Assembly (NCBI GenBank): GCA_938049125.1
Contig: CALICR010000040.1
Span: 1 to 6,697 of the forward strand
From: an uncultured Clostridia bacterium
Lineage (GTDB): Bacteria; Bacillota; Clostridia; Oscillospirales; Oscillospiraceae
Length of the DNA stretch: 6,697 nt
Reading direction: 5' to 3'
Made by a program: the position numbers and the translations under genes. This document shows positions 1 through 5,999 of the stretch, one piece after another; position 1 is the first letter of the stretch, and the number at the start of each line of letters is the position of its first letter. The notes below the pieces were generated by a model, which saw nothing but the letters and a program-made list of their open reading frames with translations, searched no databases and was not told where the DNA came from.

Positions 1-858
1 AAGGAGGAGGATTATGTCCGTTCCCTCTTCATTGCTTCGACCCACGACATGATCCTGTTCTTCACGAACCAGGGCCGCGTCCATAACCGAAAGGGCTACC
101 AGATTCCTGAGGCCAGCCGGACGGCCCGCGGCACCGCCATCGTAAACGTTCTGCCCCTGAACCCCGGTGAGCGCGTCACCGCCATGGTGCTGCTCCGCGA
201 ATTCCGGGAGGATGAGTACCTGATGATGGTGACGAAGAACGGCACCGTCAAGCGCATCGTGCTCAAGGCCCTCGATACCATCCGCCGCGGCGGCATCCGC
301 GCGCTGACGCTGGAGGAGGGCGATGAGCTGATTTCCGTGTTCCGCACCTCCGGTTCCGACAAGGTCGTTATCGCCACCCACGACGGTATGGCTACCTGCT
401 TCCAGGAGACCGATGTGCGCGCGATGGGCCGCGAGGCCGCAGGTGTGCGCGGCATCAAGCTCGACCCGGGCGATTACGTGGTCGGCTCCGAGCTCTACGA
501 GGAGGGCAAGCAGCTCCTGACCGTTACGGAGCTGGGCTACGGCAAGCGGACGGCGCTGGAGGACTACCTCCGCCAGGCCGAGGACGGCACCCGGCAGGTG
601 CCGGGCCGCGGCGGCAAGGGCGTCAAGAACTATAACCTCACGGAGAAGACCGGCAAGGTCGCAGGTGTCCGCGTCGTCAGCGATGAGGACGACATTATGC
701 TCATCGAAAACGGCGGCGTCATCATCCGAATGCCCGCGTCGGACATCAACGTCTACAAGCGCGGCACCCAGGGCGTTATCGTCATGCGGGTGGAGCCGGG
801 CAGCCGGGTCATCGGCGTGGAACGCGTCGCCCGGGAGGAAGCGGAGCAGGAGGCCTGA
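1..858 (+). CDS. gyrA: DNA gyrase subunit A, C-terminal part (5' truncated by window)
   Basis: This is the C-terminal end of the A subunit of DNA gyrase, the ATP-dependent type IIA topoisomerase that introduces negative supercoils. The reading frame is open from base 1, so 285 residues are visible and the catalytic N-terminal domain with its active-site tyrosine lies upstream of the window. The visible part is the beta-pinwheel DNA-wrapping domain. Typical repeat signatures can be read, such as FFTNQGRV, YQIPEASRTARGTA, AAGVRGIKLDPGD and the final GTQGVIVMRVEPG blade. The GyrA box, canonically QRRGGKG, is present at bases 601-621 as PGRGGKG: the GGKG core is kept and the first two positions differ, as they do in some other Gram-positive GyrAs. 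The tail after the last blade is short (EEAEQEA), unlike the long acidic tail of Bacillus subtilis. ParC is an alternative, but the GyrA box and the even blade pattern favour GyrA. rnhA follows after 7 nt, so the genes are probably co-transcribed. Confidence 0.97.
   Translation, partial: KEEDYVRSLFIASTHDMILFFTNQGRVHNRKGYQIPEASRTARGTAIVNVLPLNPGERVTAMVLLREFREDEYLMMVTKNGTVKRIVLKALDTIRRGGIRALTLEEGDELISVFRTSGSDKVVIATHDGMATCFQETDVRAMGREAAGVRGIKLDPGDYVVGSELYEEGKQLLTVTELGYGKRTALEDYLRQAEDGTRQVPGRGGKGVKNYNLTEKTGKVAGVRVVSDEDDIMLIENGGVIIRMPASDINVYKRGTQGVIVMRVEPGSRVIGVERVAREEAEQEA
848..853 (+). promoter_or_regulatory. Ribosome binding site of rnhA, inside the end of gyrA
   Basis: An AGGAGG sits in the last codons of gyrA, 12 nt before the rnhA ATG. 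The spacing is longer than the usual 5-9 nt. This suggests that rnhA translation is tied to ribosomes finishing gyrA, although the core match is perfect. It supports the start at 866, since no other good site lies near an in-frame start. Confidence 0.6.
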
Positions 859-865
859 GCCTGCT

Positions 866-1306
866 ATGAAAGAAGTCATCATCTACACGGACGGCGCGTG
901 CAGCGGCAACCCCGGCCCCGGCGGCTGGGGCGCCATCCTGAGTTTCCGCGGTGTGGAGAAGGAAATCTCCGGCGGAGATCCCTCCACCACCAACAACCGC
1001 ATGGAGCTGACCGCCGTGCTGGAGGCCCTGCGGCGGCTCAAGGAGCCGTGCACCGTGGAGCTCTACTCCGATTCCAAGTACGTCATCGACGCCCTCCAGA
1101 AGGGCTGGGTCTACGGCTGGAAAAAGCGGGGCTGGATCAAATCCGACAAAAAGCCCGCGCTGAACGTCGATCTCTGGGAGCAGCTGCTCCCGGAGATCGC
1201 GCGGCATGAGGTCCATTACCACTGGGTCAAGGGCCACGCGGAGAACCCAAAAAACAACCGCTGCGACGAGCTGGCAGTGGCAGAGAGCAGAAAATACAAA
1301 ACATAG
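866..1306 (+). CDS. rnhA: Ribonuclease HI
   Basis: Ribonuclease HI hydrolyses the RNA strand of RNA-DNA hybrids (R-loops, primer remnants, misincorporated ribonucleotide stretches) in the cytoplasm. The 146-residue protein has the usual length for single-domain bacterial RNase HI. The full active site is visible: D9 in YTDGACSGNPGPGGWG, E47 in TNNRMELTAV, D69 in YSDSKYVI, H124 in WVKGHAENPKNNRCDELA, and D134 in the same stretch. The basic handle region around residues 80-97 (WVYGWKKRGW...KSDKKP) is retained, as in the Escherichia coli type that binds hybrids without an extra N-terminal domain. The ATG at 866 gives the family N-terminus directly before the first beta strand. The frame stays open upstream only because it overlaps gyrA. 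The gene starts 7 nt after the gyrA stop and ends 16 nt before the DUF362 gene, consistent with one operon. Confidence 0.97.
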   Translation: MKEVIIYTDGACSGNPGPGGWGAILSFRGVEKEISGGDPSTTNNRMELTAVLEALRRLKEPCTVELYSDSKYVIDALQKGWVYGWKKRGWIKSDKKPALNVDLWEQLLPEIARHEVHYHWVKGHAENPKNNRCDELAVAESRKYKT

Positions 1307-1322
1307 GAAAGGAAAAAATCTG

Positions 1323-2417
1323 ATGGAACGTTCCAAGGTTTACTTCACGAGCTTCCGAACCACGAGCGACGAAAACCGCATCCAGAAGCTGAAGCGCCTG
1401 ATGCTGACGGCGGGCATGGATCAGATCAATTTCAAGAACAAGTATGCTGCCATCAAGATCCATTTCGGTGAGTTGGGCAATCTCTCCTTCATCAGGCCGA
1501 ACTACGCCAAGGCCGTGGCGGACCTCATCAAGGAGCTGGGCGGCAAGCCCTTCCTGACGGACTGCAACACGCTCTACGTCGGCAGCCGGAAAAACGCGCT
1601 GGATCACCTGGACACGGCCTATGAGAACGGATTTTCCCCCTTCTCGACGGGATGTCATGTGCTCATCGCCGACGGCCTCAAGGGCGGCGAGGAGCGGATC
1701 GTGCCCGTGGACGGCGAGTATGTCCACGAGGCAAAGATCGGCAGCGCCCTGATGGACGCGGATGTCGTCATCTCCTTGAACCACTTCAAGGGCCACGAGA
1801 TGGCGGGCATGGGCGGCGCACTGAAGAACGTCGGTATGGGCGGCGGCTCTCGGGCCGGGAAAATGGAGATGCATTCGGCAGGAAAGCCCTTCGTGAACGA
1901 GGATGCCTGCATCGGCTGCTGCTGCTGCCAGAAGATCTGTGCCCACGACGCGCCGACGCTCAGGGACGGCGTCGTGTTCATCGACCACAAGAAGTGCGTG
2001 GGCTGCGGCCGCTGCATCGCCGTATGTCCCATGGATGCCATCAAGCCCGCCCACGATGAGGCGCTGGAGGTGCTGAACTGCAAGATCGCCGAGTATGCCA
2101 AGGCGGTGCTCCAGAATCGGCCCTCCTTCCATATCAGCCTGGTCATGGACGTGTCGCCGAACTGCGACTGCCGCAACAACAACGACGTGCCCATCGTGCC
2201 GGATATCGGCATGTTCGCCTCCTTCGACCCGGTGGCGCTGGACATGGCCTGCTGCGAGGCGGTTAACAGCAAGCTGCCCCAGCCGGGCAGCGTCATCGAG
2301 GGCGCGACCGAGGCGCCGCTGAAGGCGGCGCATCCGGTGACGGACTGGCGCGGCCAGATCACCCACGGCAAAAAGATCGGCCTCGGCAATGACGAGTACG
2401 AGCTCATCACCATCTGA
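1323..2417 (+). CDS. DUF362 domain protein with two 4Fe-4S ferredoxin motifs
   Basis: This 364-residue protein belongs to the DUF362 family (iron-sulfur proteins of uncharacterised function common in anaerobes); no substrate is established. Residues 1-185 form the first DUF362 part, with KIHFGE (45-50), FLTDCNTLY (77-85) and the glycine-rich FKGHEMAGMGGALKNVGMG (155-173). A bacterial ferredoxin insert follows with two CxxCxxCxxxC motifs: C196/C199/C202/C206 and C225/C228/C231/C235-P. It should hold two [4Fe-4S] clusters and pass electrons. The remaining DUF362 part carries the conserved MDVSPNCDCRNNN (275-287) and SFDPVALDMA (300-309). There is no signal peptide or membrane segment, so it is probably cytosolic. 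The start ATG fits the family N-terminus (SKVYFTS) and has an AGGAAAGG site 10 nt upstream. The first cluster contains four consecutive cysteines (199-202) encoded by TGC four times, and its last cysteine is not followed by proline. The gene is last in the gyrA-rnhA unit and ends 8 nt before a terminator stem. Confidence 0.93.
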   Translation: MERSKVYFTSFRTTSDENRIQKLKRLMLTAGMDQINFKNKYAAIKIHFGELGNLSFIRPNYAKAVADLIKELGGKPFLTDCNTLYVGSRKNALDHLDTAYENGFSPFSTGCHVLIADGLKGGEERIVPVDGEYVHEAKIGSALMDADVVISLNHFKGHEMAGMGGALKNVGMGGGSRAGKMEMHSAGKPFVNEDACIGCCCCQKICAHDAPTLRDGVVFIDHKKCVGCGRCIAVCPMDAIKPAHDEALEVLNCKIAEYAKAVLQNRPSFHISLVMDVSPNCDCRNNNDVPIVPDIGMFASFDPVALDMACCEAVNSKLPQPGSVIEGATEAPLKAAHPVTDWRGQITHGKKIGLGNDEYELITI

Positions 2418-2419
2418 GC

Positions 2420-2457
2420 AAAAAGCGGCCCCCGGCGGAAGCTCCGCCGGGGGCCGT
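2420..2457. terminator. Bidirectional Rho-independent terminator between convergent units
   Basis: A perfect 14-bp inverted repeat (arms 2426-2439 and 2443-2456) closes a 3-nt loop and is almost entirely G-C. It lies between the stop of the plus-strand DUF362 gene (2417) and the stop of the minus-strand acetyltransferase gene (2463). On the minus strand the stem is followed directly by a run of five Ts (complement of 2420-2424), a textbook intrinsic terminator for the acetyltransferase operon. On the plus strand the trailing sequence is only weakly T-rich, so termination in that direction relies on the stem's strength. Confidence 0.9.
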
Positions 2458-2462
2458 CTGTA

Positions 2463-3215
2463 TCATTCAAAGGCAAGGCCCAGATAGGAGGGCGCGAGGG
2501 GACTGCCGTCCAGGGACTTGGCCATGGCAAAGGGCGTGTCGCCGCCGGGCAGCCGGGAGGGAAGGCCGTGCAGGGACAGGCGGGAGCAGATGGCCGCTGC
2601 CGCGGCCTGCGGGTCCGGGGAGAGCAGCTCCCGGGCCGTGTAGCCGCCCATGGTCTGCTCCAGTGCGGCACAGCCGAGGCCCGCAATCTCGACCAGCGGG
2701 CCGATGCCGCTCTGCAGCTCCAGCAGGGAGACGGGGTACTCCACGCCGCCTTCCGGGGCGTATTTCGCCCGCGCCGCTGCGTATTCCTCCGGGTTGACGA
2801 AGCGGACCGCCGTGCCCGTCGCCATGCCGAGGAAGGTGCAGCGGCGGCAGTAGAAGCTGACGGCATAGCCGAGCGCTTCATAGAAGGGGAACAGCGACGT
2901 ACCGGCGGGGGACAGCAGTGCATAGGAGAAGCCCTGTTCTCTGAGCCAGTCCTCGGCCTCACTCAGCAGCCTGCGGCAGAGACCCTGGCCGCGCTGCTCC
3001 GGGTCCGTGCCTACGGCGTAGAGGTAGGCGGCGCGCTTACTCTGCCAGCGGACCGGAAGGGCTGTGGCCATGGCGGCGACGTCCTCAGTCACAAAAATAT
3101 GGATTTCCGGCCAGAGCCGGTCAAAAAACGCTTCGATCTCCGTCGAATCATCGCCGAAGCAGGTATTCCAGAGCTCCGTCAGCGCCGGACGGTCCGCAGG
3201 TTCAGCCAGCCGCAT
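2463..3215 (-). CDS. GNAT family N-acetyltransferase with extra C-terminal half
   Basis: This 250-residue protein is a GNAT-fold acyltransferase that should use acetyl-CoA; the acceptor substrate is unknown. Residues 1-130 are the GNAT domain. Motif A is visible as YLYAVGTDPEQRGQGLCRRL (64-83), with the pyrophosphate-binding Q/RxxGxG loop at 74-78. The later FYEALGY element is at 111-117. Residues 131-250 are not part of a minimal GNAT domain and end in a PFAMAKSLDG...YLGLAF stretch. Two-part GNATs of this general layout exist (for example Eis-like proteins), but I cannot assign this half with confidence. The start at 3215 is set by an AAGGAGG site 6 nt away that lies inside the preceding DUF2156 gene. 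The two genes overlap by 14 nt, so they are translationally coupled and probably work in one process. Both stop and start lie within intact frames. Confidence 0.88.
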   Translation of the reverse strand: MRLAEPADRPALTELWNTCFGDDSTEIEAFFDRLWPEIHIFVTEDVAAMATALPVRWQSKRAAYLYAVGTDPEQRGQGLCRRLLSEAEDWLREQGFSYALLSPAGTSLFPFYEALGYAVSFYCRRCTFLGMATGTAVRFVNPEEYAAARAKYAPEGGVEYPVSLLELQSGIGPLVEIAGLGCAALEQTMGGYTARELLSPDPQAAAAAICSRLSLHGLPSRLPGGDTPFAMAKSLDGSPLAPSYLGLAFE

Positions 3216-4113
3216 GGGGGTCCTCCTTCAGCGTAACCAGATATTTTTCCTGTATTTCCGCAGGATGGTAGGAGAGCTTGGCGCTCCGGAGGCCCTCGAC
3301 GCCCATGTCGTCCTCCCGGTCCAGCAGGCAGATGGAGGGATAGCGCTCGTGTACCATGCGGGCAAATTCTCGATTAATGATGGTATAAGCCCCGGTAACG
3401 GAGGAGAAGGCCTTCTCAAAATTGACGTCATAGACCGTCTCGCTCAGCGGCGCGCCGAGGGAGAAGGCGACGACTCGCCCGCCAGCCCGGATGAGCAGGC
3501 CGTCGAAGCCGAATTCCCCGTAGTGGTCCAGCGAGTAGGCGAAGGCTCGGCGCTCCCAGTCGAAGTCGGCAGGGTCCACCCCGGCGGCGAAGTGCTCGCG
3601 GTACCATTCGTCGGCCATGTCGCGGCATTCAGGCAGCGTCTCCGCCGTGATCGGCTCGCTGCGCCAGTCCGGATATTCCTCGGTAAAGCGATTGATGTGG
3701 TTCCGCTTGGCCTGGTGCTTGTGGCCGCTGAGATTGCAGAGGGCCTCGATATCATAGAGGTAGTCGAAGAAATCGCGATTCGCCGTGAACTCGAAGCGGC
3801 CCTGGGTCTCCAGCCAGGCCTTATCCTGGGCCGTGACACCGAAGAGGCGGAATGGGATGCCGCGCTCGTGGCTGTCCTCCAGCAGCGCCGGGAGGATGGC
3901 GGAGTAATCCTCGCCGCCCAGGGGCGGGAGGTAAAAGGAGATGCCCTCGTTTGTGACCATAGGAACATAGAAATCGCCGCAGGCGGCGATGCTGCCGAAG
4001 CCCCAGGCGGTCATGCAGCAGAGGGAGGATTCGCAGGTGAGACGCGGCGTGCGGCAGAGAATGGGCTGAAGCCAGCTGCTGTCCGCCGGGGACAGGGGTT
4101 TGAAGTCCAGCAT
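3202..4113 (-). CDS. DUF2156 domain protein (phosphatidylglycerol lysyltransferase C-terminal-like)
   Basis: This 303-residue protein matches the DUF2156 / LPG_synthase_C family. The fold consists of two GNAT-like lobes and is related to the catalytic domain of MprF (aminoacyl-phosphatidylglycerol synthase) and to Fem-type aminoacyl transferases. Family landmarks are visible: the basic LSGHKHQAKRNHINRF block (128-143), FEKAFSSVTGAYTIINREFA (232-251) and LDREDDMGVEGLRSAKLSYHP (264-284). No transmembrane segments are present, so it lacks the flippase part of MprF and should be soluble. Its acceptor and donor are unknown. The ATG at 4113 is supported by a GAGG 6 nt upstream and by the family start (MLDFKPLS). 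It is the first gene of a two-gene unit with the GNAT gene, read from a promoter in the 116-bp divergent region. Confidence 0.9.
   Translation of the reverse strand: MLDFKPLSPADSSWLQPILCRTPRLTCESSLCCMTAWGFGSIAACGDFYVPMVTNEGISFYLPPLGGEDYSAILPALLEDSHERGIPFRLFGVTAQDKAWLETQGRFEFTANRDFFDYLYDIEALCNLSGHKHQAKRNHINRFTEEYPDWRSEPITAETLPECRDMADEWYREHFAAGVDPADFDWERRAFAYSLDHYGEFGFDGLLIRAGGRVVAFSLGAPLSETVYDVNFEKAFSSVTGAYTIINREFARMVHERYPSICLLDREDDMGVEGLRSAKLSYHPAEIQEKYLVTLKEDPHAAG
3222..3228 (-). promoter_or_regulatory. Ribosome binding site of the GNAT gene, embedded in the DUF2156 gene
   Basis: The minus strand reads AAGGAGG followed by six bases and then ATG. The same bases encode Leu-Lys-Glu-Asp near the end of the DUF2156 protein. 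This near-perfect site decides the GNAT start and makes the 14-nt gene overlap a genuine coupling arrangement. Confidence 0.85.
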
Positions 4114-4134
4114 AAAAAACCTCGTTTTTCTTTT

Positions 4135-4163
4135 ATCTTATCATGGAAGCAAAGCGGACGCAA
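4135..4163 (-). promoter_or_regulatory. Predicted sigma-A promoter for the DUF2156-GNAT operon
   Basis: On the minus strand, TTGCGT (complement of 4158-4163) is followed after exactly 17 nt by TAAGAT (complement of 4135-4140). TGA lies immediately before the -10, giving an extended -10 (TGnTAAGAT). The -10 ends 21 nt before the DUF2156 start codon, which would give a short leader. The -35 is weak (3 of 6 matches) and the extended -10 compensates. The call comes from motif and spacing only. Confidence 0.55.
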
Positions 4164-4170
4164 GATGGGA

Positions 4171-4199
4171 TTGCAATTCCGCGCCGGATGTCGTACACT
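4171..4199 (+). promoter_or_regulatory. Predicted sigma-A promoter for the GlmU-like gene
   Basis: TTGCAA (4171-4176) and TACACT (4194-4199) are separated by 17 nt, and each matches the consensus at 4 of 6 positions. The predicted start of transcription, near 4206, leaves room for the AGGAGG at 4216-4221 and the ATG at 4230. The -35 box is part of an 8-bp palindrome, ATTGCAAT (4170-4177), which could also be an operator half, though it may be chance. The call comes from motif and spacing only. Confidence 0.5.
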
Positions 4200-4229
4200 G
4201 AGAGAAACGGAAGCGAGGAGGAACCAACT

Positions 4230-4967
4230 ATGAAACCGATCAAGGCGGTCGTTCTGGCGGCCGGCAAGGGCACCCGGATGATGACGGAGACCAATACCAT
4301 GCCCAAGGTGCTGCGCCAGGCCTGCGGAAGGCCGCTGCTCTATTATGTCCTGAATACGTTGCATTTTGTGCCGAAGGAGGACACCGTTCTGGTGGTCGGC
4401 TACCGCCGGGAGGACGTCATCGCGGCGTTCCCGGACTATCCCCACGCCGTGCAGGATCCGCAGCTCGGCACGGGCCACGCGGTCCGCTGCGCCGGGGACT
4501 TTCTGCGGAACTTCGACGGCACCATCCTTGTCTGCTACGGCGACATGCCGCTGCTGAAGGAGGAGGTCTACCGCGGGCTGCTGGAGCGGCACGAGGCCTC
4601 CGGGGCCGTCTGCACCCTGCTCTCCGGCACCACTGAGGAAAAGCTGCCCTACGGCCGCGTGATCAAGGACGTGAACGGCGAGTTCCTGCGGGTCGTGGAG
4701 GACCGGGACTGTACCCCGGAGGAGAAGGCCATCCGGGAGCTGAACGTGGGCATCTATGCCTTCGACTGCCGGGAGCTGCTGGCCTGCCTCGAGCTGCTGC
4801 GCTGCGACAACGCCCAGAAGGAATACTACCTGACGGACGTTCCAGCGCTGATGAAGCAGCGCGGCGGCCGCGTGGCCGTCTACACGGCGGAGCTGAACGA
4901 GCAGATCCTCGGCGTCAACACGCCGGAGCAGCTTGCCATTGCGGAGCGCTATCTCCAAAACGCCTGA
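4230..4967 (+). CDS. GlmU-type nucleotidyltransferase, single domain (no acetyltransferase half)
   Basis: This protein matches the N-terminal uridylyltransferase domain of GlmU, which makes UDP-GlcNAc from UTP and GlcNAc-1-phosphate. It has 245 residues, about half the usual GlmU length of roughly 450. Nucleotide-binding and catalytic positions are visible: LAAGKGTRM (9-17), K26 in MPKVL, Q75 and Q78 in QDPQLGTGHAV, YGDMPLL (103-109) with the metal-binding D105, YGRV (141-144), E157 in VVEDRD, N172 in LNVGIY and N230 in ILGVNTPEQL. D105 and N230 correspond to the Mg2+-binding pair of Escherichia coli GlmU. The left-handed beta-helix acetyltransferase domain is absent. The stop is followed 12 nt later by a terminator, so this is not a local frameshift. 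It may make UDP-GlcNAc or another NDP-sugar. The ATG at 4230 has AGGAGG 8 nt upstream; an upstream in-frame ATG at 4143 lies before the promoter and is unlikely. The gene is transcribed alone, divergently from the DUF2156 unit. Confidence 0.9.
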   Translation: MKPIKAVVLAAGKGTRMMTETNTMPKVLRQACGRPLLYYVLNTLHFVPKEDTVLVVGYRREDVIAAFPDYPHAVQDPQLGTGHAVRCAGDFLRNFDGTILVCYGDMPLLKEEVYRGLLERHEASGAVCTLLSGTTEEKLPYGRVIKDVNGEFLRVVEDRDCTPEEKAIRELNVGIYAFDCRELLACLELLRCDNAQKEYYLTDVPALMKQRGGRVAVYTAELNEQILGVNTPEQLAIAERYLQNA

Positions 4968-4978
4968 GGCGCACAGAG

Positions 4979-5013
4979 GCCGGACCTGAACCAGCGTTCA
5001 GGCCCGGCTTTTT
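4979..5013 (+). terminator. Rho-independent terminator of the GlmU-like gene
   Basis: Arms 4979-4991 and 4996-5008 pair over 13 positions with one A-C mismatch around a 4-nt loop. They are followed at once by TTTTT (5009-5013). The stem starts 12 nt after the GlmU-like stop. Read on the minus strand, the hairpin lies 8 nt after the stop of the convergent DnaC-like gene but has no U-tract, so it mainly serves the plus strand. Confidence 0.9.
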
Positions 5014-5015
5014 GC

Positions 5016-5999
5016 TTATTTTCCGCGCAGCCGTATGTCGTCACCGAGGAACCGCACGAGATCGAAGGTCCCGAGGAGCCGGGAGGCAATCTGCGGCGTG
5101 TATCGGCTCCGGATGCCCGTGGAATCCAGGTTCGTGGAGACGATGGTGGGCAGATTCTCAATGATGCGGCTGTTCAGCACCTGATAGAGGACTGAGAGGG
5201 TGAACTGCGTGACCAGCTCCGTACCGAGGTCGTCGATGATGAGCAGGTCGCAGGCGGTGTAGCGCCGCAGGGCGTCGCGGCTCTCCTCGCTGGTCTCCCG
5301 GAACTTGACGGCCTCATAGTCCGAAATGATGTGGATGGCGGTGTCGTAAACCACGGAGAAGCCGCGGTCCGCCACGGCCCGGGCGATGCAGCCGGAGAGA
5401 AACGTCTTTCCAAGCCCCGGGTTGCCGGAGAACAGCAGGGAGGGGGACTGGAGCGAAAAGTTTGCCGCATAGGACCGGCACTGCTCCAGAGTCCTCGTCA
5501 TGAGCGCCCGGGGGCTGACACCCCAGTTCGGGTCGGGCTTGTCGGAGTAATAGTCGAGGCGGAAGGCCGCGAAGCGCTCCTTCCCGCTGCCAATCAGGGA
5601 AGAAAGCTCCTTTTTCTGCTCGGAGCGGCACAGCTCCCGCAGACAGTCGCACATGGTGGCCCCGAGGTAGCCCGTGCCGCCGCACTTCGTGCAGACCGGC
5701 GTGTCGTCGAGAAAGTCCGGGTCCAGCTCCGAGGCCTCCAGGATCCACTCGCGCTCCTGCTGGAGGGCGAGATTCTTGTCCCGGAGTTCCGTGATGGCCT
5801 GCTCCGGGTCCTCGCCGCTGCGGAAGGCGGTGGCCACGACCTGGGCCATGGTGGCACGCAGCTCCCGATCGATTTCCTGGAGCCGGGGATAACGGGCGTA
5901 GGCCTCCCGCAGGTGGGCCTCGTAGGTCTCCTGCTGCTCCTGGCGGGCCTGGGCCAGCCGGGCCTTGGCGCGGCGGAGAATTTCTTCCGAATAGGCCAT
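5016..5999 (-). CDS. DnaC/DnaI-like AAA+ replicative helicase loader
   Basis: This 327-residue AAA+ ATPase of the DnaC/DnaI/IstB type probably loads the replicative helicase onto DNA at origins or restarted forks. Residues 1-95 form a charged, helical N-terminal part that should contact the helicase. A four-cysteine zinc-binding motif follows: C103xxC106 and C117xC119, comparable with the zinc-binding N-terminal domain of Bacillus DnaI. The ATPase core carries Walker A GNPGLGKT (192-199), Walker B LLIIDDLG (252-259), sensor-I STN (288-290) and a probable arginine finger, R307 in IASRLLG. The length and zinc motif favour a chromosomal loader over a transposon-borne IstB, and no transposase lies nearby. 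The ATG at 5999 overlaps the stop of the upstream DnaD-type gene (TGATG). It has an AGGAGG 10 nt upstream, inside that gene. Its stop at 5016 abuts the convergent terminator. Confidence 0.92.
   Translation of the reverse strand: MAYSEEILRRAKARLAQARQEQQETYEAHLREAYARYPRLQEIDRELRATMAQVVATAFRSGEDPEQAITELRDKNLALQQEREWILEASELDPDFLDDTPVCTKCGGTGYLGATMCDCLRELCRSEQKKELSSLIGSGKERFAAFRLDYYSDKPDPNWGVSPRALMTRTLEQCRSYAANFSLQSPSLLFSGNPGLGKTFLSGCIARAVADRGFSVVYDTAIHIISDYEAVKFRETSEESRDALRRYTACDLLIIDDLGTELVTQFTLSVLYQVLNSRIIENLPTIVSTNLDSTGIRSRYTPQIASRLLGTFDLVRFLGDDIRLRGK

Noticed and set aside
1227..2366. Minus-strand frame of 379 codons opposite rnhA and the DUF362 gene
   Set aside because: It is His/Ala/Val-rich with no known domain. 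The plus-strand ferredoxin motifs show which strand is coding.
1655..2962. Long antisense frame (435 codons) on the minus strand across the DUF362 gene and into the GNAT gene
   Set aside because: It is Ser/Arg/Pro-rich with no recognisable domain, spans a strong terminator and two real genes, and is the usual by-product of high-GC coding sequence.
4143..4229. Possible 29-residue N-terminal extension of the GlmU-like protein from an upstream ATG
   Set aside because: There is no Shine-Dalgarno at 4143, it would lie upstream of the predicted promoter, and the family begins with the nucleotide-binding strand right after the ATG at 4230.
3064..4233. Plus-strand frame of 389 codons opposite the DUF2156 gene
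   Set aside because: Its composition is a shadow of the opposite strand. It has no family motifs and runs through the divergent promoter region, while the minus-strand genes have clear domains and ribosome binding sites.
4965..5015. Frameshift that separated a GlmU acetyltransferase half
   Set aside because: A strong terminator and then a convergent replication gene follow directly, and no left-handed beta-helix hexapeptide repeats appear in any frame downstream.
5016..5999. IstB-type transposon ATPase instead of a chromosomal helicase loader
   Set aside because: There is no transposase or inverted repeat nearby, the N-terminal zinc motif and length fit DnaI-type loaders, and it is coupled to a DnaD-type gene.
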